From Planctomycetaceae bacterium (lineage in GTDB: Bacteria; Planctomycetota; Planctomycetia; Planctomycetales; Planctomycetaceae), in contig JAJDEK010000221.1 of the NCBI GenBank assembly GCA_029259875.1, forward strand, positions 1 to 10,036: 10,036 nt of DNA. The letters run 5' to 3'. The position numbers were made by a program, and so were the translations under genes. Below the pieces are notes generated by a model that was given only the letters and a program-made list of their open reading frames with translations, did no database searches and had not been told where the DNA came from. Below are positions 1-6,820 of the stretch, piece after piece (positions within the stretch are counted from its first letter, which is position 1; each line of letters begins with the position of its first letter).

Positions 1-553
1 TAAAGCAGAAGTAAAGCCGGATCGTCGTAAACTGCAGATCGGTTTAGGAGTCGCAGGAGTAGTATTGATATTCATAACAGCTATGTTTATGACACAGCGT
101 AGTGTGTCTGATCTGGATGATCAAATTGTCGAACGGCAGAACATACAGAATGGTTTGAATGAGTTACTCAAACGAGGTAAGCCAACATTGGAATCAGTTG
201 CACTAATTCAAAATTGGGAGCATGCGAATTCTAAATCATTAAAAGTTTTGAAAGAGTTGGATACCATACTACCGGGCACGGATCGGCTATATCTTAGTGA
301 CATGAGTCTCAATCGTTCCGCCGGTCAATCGATCAGCCGCCTTAAAGCAACCGGCCACGCTAAAGACGACTTGGATGTAAGAGACCTCAATCGAGAGTTA
401 TCTAATAGTAATTTTCGGGTTCATCCAAAGCGAAGTGATGATAGTACTTTTGATGCCCAGTACCCTGTTCCTTTTGAAATTGATGCAGAACGGCTTCCTC
501 CTCAAGTTAAGTCTCAGCAGAAATCTCTACCTGAGAAAGCGAATGGAAGTTGA
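1..553 (+). CDS. PilN-like pilus/T2SS inner-membrane assembly protein, 5' end outside window
   Basis: The reading frame is open from base 2 to the TGA at 551-553 (183 residues visible), so the gene begins upstream; the TTG at 65 lies inside the membrane segment and is not a credible start. Visible residues begin with a short basic stretch, then one transmembrane helix (about residues 11-30, rich in G, V, L, I), then a periplasmic helix likely to form a coiled coil, then an alpha/beta region around LDTILPGTDRLYLSDMSL that resembles the ferredoxin-like core of PilN or the GspL C-terminus. The tail is polar and ends in SLPEKANGS. PilN/GspL proteins link the cytoplasmic PilM/ATPase side to PilO in the periplasm. 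The next gene is PilO-like and the one after is a secretin, which supports the call. Whether the missing N-terminus holds a fused PilM/GspL cytoplasmic domain cannot be seen. The PilN assignment rests on topology, weak similarity and context. Confidence 0.7.
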   Translation, partial: KAEVKPDRRKLQIGLGVAGVVLIFITAMFMTQRSVSDLDDQIVERQNIQNGLNELLKRGKPTLESVALIQNWEHANSKSLKVLKELDTILPGTDRLYLSDMSLNRSAGQSISRLKATGHAKDDLDVRDLNRELSNSNFRVHPKRSDDSTFDAQYPVPFEIDAERLPPQVKSQQKSLPEKANGS

Positions 554-622
554 TTGAGAACATTCAGGAAGCGAATTGTAAATCTAATTAAGACGTGTTT
601 CATTGAGTTAAATGTGTGAGCG

Positions 623-2521
623 ATGCAAAAGCGAGAAAAAATACTGGCGTTGATTTTTGGAGGCGTGATTGTCTTCTGGTTGGGAATGCCACTGCTCTAC
701 AGTACCTTTATTGAACCGATTGAATCGCGAAAGAATCAACTGAAAGCATTAAATAATGCCATTGACCAGAAAGAGCAGCAAGAGCTGGAGCTGCTACGTT
801 CAGCGAAACAACTCGGAGCCTGGGGCGAACACAGTCTCCCTCCGGACGAACATGATGCGCAGAGGCTTTATCTGGAATGGTTAAACGATCTGGCAGAACT
901 GTCGGGAATATCAGATTTGAAATTATCACCCGGTCGTCGGATTCGCGAAGGCAAAACCTATATTGCAGTCCAGGTTTCTCTGGAAGGAACTGCCACTTAC
1001 CAGCAGTTATGCCACTTCCTGTTACATTTTTATCAAACGGATTTGTTGCAAAACATTATCCGCTTGGAACTGAACAGTACTGGCACCGGTAAAGCCGATC
1101 GTCTCGAAGTGAAAATAACAGCGGAAGGTCTGGCTTTAACAAAAGCAAAACCCCGTGAGCAACTATTTCCACGTGCAAAATTGGCTTCTGCTTTAAAATT
1201 TGATGGAACGAAAATGAAAGTACAAGACGCGCTTGATTTTCCCAGTCAGGCTCCCTTTCGAGTTCGCATCAATCAGGAATTTCTTACTATCAGTGAAATC
1301 ACAGGGGATACCTGGTCCATTGTCAGAGGTGCCAATACAACAGTGCCCGCTCGTTATGATGCTGGTACCCCTTTTGAATTGTCTCCTCTAAGCCAATTTT
1401 CTGGGGGAAGTACTAAGTTGCAACAGCCAATCACTCAGGACGCAGAGTTGATCAAAGTTCTCAGCACAAAGCATTTTCCCAAAGGTCAAAGTTATTTGAT
1501 CAAGATCAATAATGAAATTCTGAATGTAACCAATCAGACAGACGGAGAATGGACAGTTAAACGAGGAGTGTTGGACACAAAAGCAACCGCTCACCCCAAA
1601 GGAGCAGTTGTCATGCAAGCGCCCCAATATTTACAGGCGGTTTATGATTACGGTTTGGTTGCACCCGTGAATCCCTTTTCGAAACCTGTTCCTGATAAAG
1701 TTTATAAGCTGGAAATGAAAGAGATCTCCAAACAGAAAATTGTTAGAGGAAACATTTTCGAATTAACGGTTCCTTTAGCGGGCGTCAATCCTTCACTCGA
1801 TGCTCCAGTGCTTTCTGTTAAAACGGAATTACCGGGACTGATTGCGAAATCAGGTAAACTAACATGGTCGCCTGCCAAAGAGCAAAAGGCAGGCGTCTAT
1901 CCCGTAACTCTCACTGCTACCCAAGGGGATCAGACTGTAGAGAAACTATTTCAGGTTGAGCTACTCGAAAAGAATACGCCCCCAAAAATTGAGGTCGCAA
2001 AATCAGTGACTGCATACCAGACTCAACCTCTCTCACTATTTGTGAAAGCCAGCGATGTAGATCTGCCTCCACAAAAACTCAAATTTGAATTAGAAGCAGG
2101 AGCTCCCGAAGGAGCCCAGGTCAACTTAGAGACAGGAGAACTCACTTGGACTCCCACCGCTTCAACTGAGTTGAAAGACTATGTGATTTCCGTGAAAGTT
2201 TCAGATGCGGGAGAGCCTCCTGTTTCAGCTACTGAAAAGATTACCATCAAAGTGGTATTAGACGATGCTTTTTTTACCTTCTTAACGGGTAGTATTGACA
2301 TCGACGGCAAGAAAATTGGCTGGTTACGCAATCGGGCGACCAATCAGAAACAGGAAGTTCAAAACGGTGACACAATTAATGTTTCTGAGATTCATGCCAT
2401 CGTAATGGCTATTACAGCTAAACATCTCATTCTGGAAATCGATGGCAAACCGTGGATGCTTTCACTTGGAGAAAATTTTCGAACAATGCGAAACCTATCA
2501 TCAGTTCCCGTGTTGAATTAG
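623..2521 (+). CDS. PilO-like assembly protein fused to phage-type modules, Ig-like domains and a PilP/GspC-like C-terminus
   Basis: The product has 632 residues, about three times a normal PilO (near 200). An in-frame TGA at 617-619 makes ATG 623 the first usable start; the ribosome site is weak. Layout: transmembrane helix about 8-27; Glu/Gln/Lys-rich coiled coil about 33-65; PilO/GspM-like ferredoxin fold about 80-175 (TYIAVQVSLEGTATYQQLCH is the typical PilO strand-turn-helix); two copies of a module with a W-[ST]-V-x-RG core, about 188-256 and 268-334, offset by 79 residues; two Ig/cadherin-like domains, about 372-448 and 452-545, each with a G-x-L-T-W-[ST]-P motif; and a C-terminal beta-rich domain, about 547-632, starting near TGSIDIDGKKIGWLRNR, which resembles the homology region of PilP/GspC. 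PilO anchors the periplasmic alignment complex and PilP contacts the secretin, so one chain may do both jobs. It follows the PilN-like gene after 69 nt. The PilO part is fairly secure; the PilP part is inferred from fold style and context. Confidence 0.75.
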   Translation: MQKREKILALIFGGVIVFWLGMPLLYSTFIEPIESRKNQLKALNNAIDQKEQQELELLRSAKQLGAWGEHSLPPDEHDAQRLYLEWLNDLAELSGISDLKLSPGRRIREGKTYIAVQVSLEGTATYQQLCHFLLHFYQTDLLQNIIRLELNSTGTGKADRLEVKITAEGLALTKAKPREQLFPRAKLASALKFDGTKMKVQDALDFPSQAPFRVRINQEFLTISEITGDTWSIVRGANTTVPARYDAGTPFELSPLSQFSGGSTKLQQPITQDAELIKVLSTKHFPKGQSYLIKINNEILNVTNQTDGEWTVKRGVLDTKATAHPKGAVVMQAPQYLQAVYDYGLVAPVNPFSKPVPDKVYKLEMKEISKQKIVRGNIFELTVPLAGVNPSLDAPVLSVKTELPGLIAKSGKLTWSPAKEQKAGVYPVTLTATQGDQTVEKLFQVELLEKNTPPKIEVAKSVTAYQTQPLSLFVKASDVDLPPQKLKFELEAGAPEGAQVNLETGELTWTPTASTELKDYVISVKVSDAGEPPVSATEKITIKVVLDDAFFTFLTGSIDIDGKKIGWLRNRATNQKQEVQNGDTINVSEIHAIVMAITAKHLILEIDGKPWMLSLGENFRTMRNLSSVPVLN

Positions 2522-2540
2522 CACCCCTTCTTCTCTCTTG

Positions 2541-2580
2541 GAAGGGACTGTCATCTCTCCTCCCTTCTTTTCCCATTTTT
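2541..2580 (+). terminator. Possible terminator after the PilO-like gene
   Basis: GAAGGGA (2541-2547) can pair with TCCCTTC (2561-2567) across a 13-nt loop, and is followed by TTTT-CCC-A-TTTTT. The same arm can instead pair with CCCTTC at 2525-2530 (10-nt loop). The stem is short and the T run is interrupted, so this is weak as an intrinsic terminator. The C-rich, G-free stretch after it would also suit Rho loading. Confidence 0.3.
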
Positions 2581-2721
2581 CCATTCTTAACTCGCTATAT
2601 TCTCAGACATCGATTCTGCGATCAGTAAACCGACCTCGTTGATGTGTGCGGACAGAAGTGGTTATGCGCATGTACTTGTTATATAAGAAGTTAAGATAAT
2701 CACGTTGTGCTTAAAAACTCT

Positions 2722-2746
2722 GGTTTTCTTTACAAATATGAAAACC
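2722..2746. repeat. Perfect 7-bp inverted repeat upstream of the secretin gene
   Basis: GGTTTTC (2722-2728) and GAAAACC (2740-2746) are exact reverse complements separated by 11 nt, so the arm centres are 18 nt apart (nearly two helical turns). This suits either a dimeric regulator site or a small RNA hairpin. It directly abuts a second symmetric element at 2747-2759. Confidence 0.5.
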
Positions 2747-2759
2747 TTTGTTCAACAAA
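2747..2759. repeat. 13-bp palindrome TTTGTTCAACAAA
   Basis: This is a perfect dyad with a single central C: TTTGTT and AACAAA are reverse complements. It touches the 3' end of the inverted repeat at 2722-2746 and lies about 125 nt before the secretin start. Such compact AT-rich dyads are typical operator shapes for helix-turn-helix dimers, but no regulator gene is visible in the window and its role is unknown. Confidence 0.4.
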
Positions 2760-2873
2760 AATGTCAAATTTTGCCGATATTAACGATTGTAGGGGTTCTG
2801 TCAGGGATAATCTCGCTTGAGATACGTCTACATTCCTTGGTCTTAATTCCTGAACTAGACTCCTGATATTAAT

Positions 2874-2880
2874 GGGGTGA
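2874..2880 (+). promoter_or_regulatory. Ribosome binding site that sets a TTG start for the secretin
   Basis: GGGGTGA matches the GGTGA end of the extended Shine-Dalgarno sequence. An in-frame TAA at 2870-2872 rules out any earlier start, and the ATG at 2872 reads straight into a TGA. Two adjacent TTG codons (2885 and 2888) are therefore the only starts that preserve the full signal peptide, 4 and 7 nt after the site. Confidence 0.65.
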
Positions 2881-2884
2881 AACG

Positions 2885-5800
2885 TTGTTGTCTTTCAAAC
2901 GATTAACCAGAAATTCTTCCAGGCAATTACGTTGTCTGTTAGCGGTGCTCATTCTATGTGGGCCCTCAGTTTCTGTTTACGCTGACACAAAGCCCTCATT
3001 CTGGAATCGCTTCCGAAAGTCGTCCACTACAAAGTCGAATGAAACCAGACCTGTTTCAGAGGGGCATGACCGAAACGCTTCACAGAACGAACAAGGTCGA
3101 CGACAAAACAGCGAGCCTGCAGAAAATTCTTTAAACTATGTCCAATCAACGTGGAAAAAAGTATTAGAAAAAGTCGCAGAACAAAACGAATTAACATTGG
3201 TCATGGATGTTGTACCAAAAGGTTTTTATTCTCGTCGAGATAAACGACTCCATTCCTTTGATGAAACATTACTGATCTTGAATCGAGAACTCGAACCGAA
3301 GGGTTTTCGTCTGCTTCAAAAAGACAACTTTTTAGTCGTTCTCGATCTTCGTCAAGCTAAGGCAAAATACATTCCCCCAACCATTCAAAATGGTAAAACG
3401 AATCCGCGAATCGAAAAACAGAGCCAGGGAGTTCGACAAGTTGAATACCAAAAGCAGGTTACAAAATCTGCGTCCAGAATCAAGCAAGCAAATGTACCTG
3501 CAGCTTTTGAACAAAGTGCACGCAAGCTTTCACGAGAGAAATCGGAATCTAAAAAGACTCTTTTCATTGTCCGTCCAAGAACATTGAGCAGCACAGAGAT
3601 TCTCAGACAGTTCTATCATGCATTTGAATCGCGCGCAGAATTGCAGGGAGAAGGACCTAATGGGTTTCCAGGAATCGTAGTTTATTCAAAGAAAACTCAA
3701 AACCTGTTTGAAGATAAGAAAAATGAGTTGACTGAAACCCGAGTTGATTTTCGCGTGGGAATCGATAAGGAAAATAATGCGTTGATTTTTGAATCTGGCA
3801 TTTCCAAGGCCAAAACATTGAAATCAACTGTCATGAGGCTTGATCAAGCTGCTAAAGGCTATGCAGAATCAATCCAGCTGGTTTCCGGATCGAGGCAAAT
3901 CGGTCGAGTTGCGCAATCTCTACACGCACAATTGAACTCCAAGACATCTCGTACTCGTGTTCCTCAGGGGTTACCAGCAAAATCGTATTCTGAAAATCCA
4001 GGCTTACCTCGTAGCCAGCGTATTAATCAATTAAGACAGCAAATTGACCAACTCGCCTATGATGAAGCTCAGTCTGAAAAAACAAAACAAAGTCCACAAC
4101 AACTCGGACCAGCATCGAAGCCCGGTGAAGCTGAGAAGCAGCAATCACTTCCAGAATTACTTCAAGATTTGAGGGGCAATGTTAATATCGAGTCTGTGCC
4201 TGATCTTGGAGTTTTGATTCTAAGAGGTAAAGACGAAGATGTTGAAGCGTTGATGAAAATCATCAAAGAGTTGGAGAAATTAAGCGAAGGCACCCGCCCT
4301 GATATTCATTTATTAAATTTACGTCATGTGAACTCGACTGCACTGGCTGAGTTGTTGAATGGTGTTTACGAAGAGCTCATCAACTTAAGAGCCATTCAAG
4401 GACAGATTCAGAAAATCAAACTCATTCCTCTCGTGAAACCGAATGCACTATTGATCCTGGCTCCAGATACAGATATGCCTTCCATTCTCAAATTGGCTGA
4501 GGAACTGGATCAACCAGTGAATCCACTGACTGAGTTTGGTGTATTCCATTTGAAAAGTGCCAGTGCGACCCAAGTCGCGACAACATTACGAGAGTTTTAT
4601 GATGAGCGAGGCGGATTGGGAACTCGTATTCTCGTCTCCCCGAATATTCGAACAAATTCCATTATTGTTCAAGCCCAGCCACGAGACATGCAGGAAGTCG
4701 CTGCTCTGATTCAGAAAATTGATCAGGATCAATCCAAGGCTGTCAGTCGCGTCAAGATATTTCCTTTAAAGAATGCCATTGCTGAGGATTTGGCAGAAAC
4801 GCTGAACTCGACTTTGCAAAGTGTTCTCAATCCGGCGGCGGCTCGTACGGCAGGTTCTGGAGCTAATTTTGGAGGCGCTGGCGGAGAAGCAGCCCAGCAG
4901 TTACAAGAAGCACGCTCAGTTGTTCTGGAGTTTTTGACAAAGGATGGGTCTAAAAGCCGAGTATTGCGGTCGGGATTATTAGCAGACATTCGAGTCATTG
5001 CCGATCCGCGAGCGAATACACTAGTCGTGACTGCTCCCAAAGAAAGCCTGGAGTTGGTAGAAGCTTTGATTAATCAATTTGATCAACGTGTTTCTACCGT
5101 CGCTGAATTAAAAGTGTTTACTTTGAAAAATGCAGACGCAGACTTGATGGTCACTTTACTCCAGTCTACTTTTTCCCTCGAGAATCAACAAACTAATTTA
5201 GGGATTCAAATCGCCGGTATCAATGATACTAATAGTAATTTAGTACCATTGAAATTTACGGTAGATCGACGCACGAACTCCGTGGTAGCACAAGGTGGAG
5301 CCGATGCACTGCAAATTGTGGAAGCCATTCTTTTAAAACTGGATGGCGGAGACAGCCGTAAACGTGAAACTACGGTGATTCAACTTAAAAATACACCGGT
5401 TGCTGATGTTGCAGAGGCGATCAATGAATTTCTTGATACTCAACGCTCACTCATTTCTCAGGACCCTGATCTGATCAGTAGTTTTGAGCTGTTAGAACGG
5501 GAAATTATCGTCGTTCCTGAAGCAATTAACAACAACTTAATTATCAGTGCCACTCCACGCTTTTTTGAACAAATTTCCAATCTCGTCAAAGAATTGGATA
5601 AGGAGGCACCTCAGGTCATTATTCAGGCTTTGATCGTCGAAGTGGAATTGGATAATGATGATGAGTTCGGAGTCGAGTTGGGAATTCAGGATTCACTGCT
5701 CTTCAATCGAAGTATCATCGATAACATTTTAACAGTTCAGCAAACCGTCACTGGTCAAAACAACGTAACACAGACCAATCAGACGATTGTTTCCCAGGAA

Positions 5801-6817
5801 GCAACTCCCGGATTTCTGTTTAACAGTATTAATCCTCTGGGAACCAACAATTCCAATAACGTTAAAAATACGGCCGGACAAGCGGTGAGTAACTTTTCGT
5901 TGCAGCGTGGTAATAGTGATCTTGGTTTTGGCGGATTGGTGCTATCCGCCAGTTCCGAATCAGTTAGTGTCTTAATTCGCGCGTTAGCTGCCAAACGGAA
6001 CGTGCACGTATTGAGTCGTCCTCAAATCCGCACTGTGGATAATGTGACTGCTCAGATTCAGGTGGGGCAAATTGTTCCCGTTGTGAATGGGGTAACGGTC
6101 TCCAGTGTAGGCTCAGCGAATCCTGTGATCGAACAGGATGAAGCTGGGATCATTCTGACAGTGACGCCTCGCATTAGTCCTGATGGTAATATTGTCATGG
6201 AGACATTGGCTGAGAAAAGTGACTTCAATGGCCAAAGCGTTCCTATCTTTACTGATGCAACCACAGGAAACGTAGTTGAATCTCCGATCAAGAACATAAC
6301 ACAAGTTCAAACAACAGTCAGTGTTCCCAATGGTCAAACCGTTGTTCTGGGGGGGATGATTACCGAATCTGACACCACTATCGAACGTAAAGTACCTTGG
6401 CTGGGTGATATTCCATTTTTGGGAATTCCCTTTCGCTACGACTTTAGTTCAACCAGACGTAGGGAACTGCTGGTGTTCCTGACTCCGCGTATCATTCGAA
6501 ACGATGCCGATTCTGAATTTATTAAGCAAGTCGAAGCAGAACGAATTCACTTGATGGATGAAAAAGCAGAGAGTATGCATGGCCCCATTTTTGCCGTCCC
6601 TCCAGGAGAACCAGAATTCATCCCCGATGGCGACGGGTTATTAGAACCGATACCGCCAGTTGAGATGCCACAAACCAATTCGAATCCATCTCAAATGATC
6701 GGAAATGAAGACCGTGCACAAATTCAGCAAATTGGTTATGAAGTCGGGACTTCAACAAAACAATCTAAAAAGAAGCCAACAATACAAAGGCGCTTTCCTT
6801 ATTGGGGGCGAGATTAA
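2885..6817 (+). CDS. Outer-membrane secretin (PilQ/GspD family) with N0 and about seven N1-like repeats
   Basis: This 1310-residue protein is far longer than usual secretins (about 650-750). It forms the outer-membrane gate of a type IV pilus or type II secretion-like system. It begins at TTG with a signal peptide (basic start, hydrophobic 17-31, cleavage likely after VYA-34). A linker rich in Ser, Asn and Arg is followed by an N0/STN-like domain about 85-157. About seven NolW/N1-like modules follow: 225-321, 328-465, 473-543, 550-614, 622-734, 740-820 and 829-905, most ending in a helix closing with L-D-x or I-D-Q. The second and fifth carry long low-complexity inserts. The secretin domain is 910-1205, starting QVIIQALIVEVEL, with VPWLGDIPFLG near 1170 and LLVFLTPRII at 1195-1204, both hallmarks. 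A 105-residue acidic/proline-rich tail ends in a basic cluster. The gene follows PilN- and PilO-like genes and precedes a lipoprotein by 3 nt. The family is certain; pilus versus T2SS use is not. Confidence 0.95.
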   Translation: MLSFKRLTRNSSRQLRCLLAVLILCGPSVSVYADTKPSFWNRFRKSSTTKSNETRPVSEGHDRNASQNEQGRRQNSEPAENSLNYVQSTWKKVLEKVAEQNELTLVMDVVPKGFYSRRDKRLHSFDETLLILNRELEPKGFRLLQKDNFLVVLDLRQAKAKYIPPTIQNGKTNPRIEKQSQGVRQVEYQKQVTKSASRIKQANVPAAFEQSARKLSREKSESKKTLFIVRPRTLSSTEILRQFYHAFESRAELQGEGPNGFPGIVVYSKKTQNLFEDKKNELTETRVDFRVGIDKENNALIFESGISKAKTLKSTVMRLDQAAKGYAESIQLVSGSRQIGRVAQSLHAQLNSKTSRTRVPQGLPAKSYSENPGLPRSQRINQLRQQIDQLAYDEAQSEKTKQSPQQLGPASKPGEAEKQQSLPELLQDLRGNVNIESVPDLGVLILRGKDEDVEALMKIIKELEKLSEGTRPDIHLLNLRHVNSTALAELLNGVYEELINLRAIQGQIQKIKLIPLVKPNALLILAPDTDMPSILKLAEELDQPVNPLTEFGVFHLKSASATQVATTLREFYDERGGLGTRILVSPNIRTNSIIVQAQPRDMQEVAALIQKIDQDQSKAVSRVKIFPLKNAIAEDLAETLNSTLQSVLNPAAARTAGSGANFGGAGGEAAQQLQEARSVVLEFLTKDGSKSRVLRSGLLADIRVIADPRANTLVVTAPKESLELVEALINQFDQRVSTVAELKVFTLKNADADLMVTLLQSTFSLENQQTNLGIQIAGINDTNSNLVPLKFTVDRRTNSVVAQGGADALQIVEAILLKLDGGDSRKRETTVIQLKNTPVADVAEAINEFLDTQRSLISQDPDLISSFELLEREIIVVPEAINNNLIISATPRFFEQISNLVKELDKEAPQVIIQALIVEVELDNDDEFGVELGIQDSLLFNRSIIDNILTVQQTVTGQNNVTQTNQTIVSQEATPGFLFNSINPLGTNNSNNVKNTAGQAVSNFSLQRGNSDLGFGGLVLSASSESVSVLIRALAAKRNVHVLSRPQIRTVDNVTAQIQVGQIVPVVNGVTVSSVGSANPVIEQDEAGIILTVTPRISPDGNIVMETLAEKSDFNGQSVPIFTDATTGNVVESPIKNITQVQTTVSVPNGQTVVLGGMITESDTTIERKVPWLGDIPFLGIPFRYDFSSTRRRELLVFLTPRIIRNDADSEFIKQVEAERIHLMDEKAESMHGPIFAVPPGEPEFIPDGDGLLEPIPPVEMPQTNSNPSQMIGNEDRAQIQQIGYEVGTSTKQSKKKPTIQRRFPYWGRD

Positions 6818-6820
6818 TTT

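Larger units (their letters stand above)
2522..2884. other. 363-nt intergenic region upstream of the secretin gene
   Basis: No convincing gene is present. It opens with a pyrimidine tract lacking any G from 2551 to 2593 and two alternative hairpins using the same GAAGGGA arm (2541-2547). In the middle are a 7-bp inverted repeat (2722-2746) and an adjoining palindrome (2747-2759). Near the end are AT-rich segments with -10-like hexamers (TATAAG 2682-2687, GATAAT 2695-2700 and 2806-2811), none with a good -35 at the right distance, so no promoter is called. A 42-codon open frame (2738-2866) is discussed under findings. The size and content suggest that the secretin-lipoprotein pair has its own transcription start or regulated read-through, but this is inference. 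Confidence 0.6.

Noticed and set aside
65..67. TTG as the start of the PilN-like protein
   Set aside because: The frame is open to the window edge and this codon lies in the middle of the transmembrane helix.
2677..2700. Promoter built from TTGTTA and GATAAT/TATAAG
   Set aside because: The hexamers are only 12 nt apart or lack a -35 at 16-18 nt, so the match is what AT-rich DNA gives by chance.
4729..5040. 103-codon open frame antisense to the secretin gene
   Set aside because: It is a shadow of a strongly supported coding region, has no ribosome site or recognisable domain, and consists of the complement of the Gly/Ala-rich insert.
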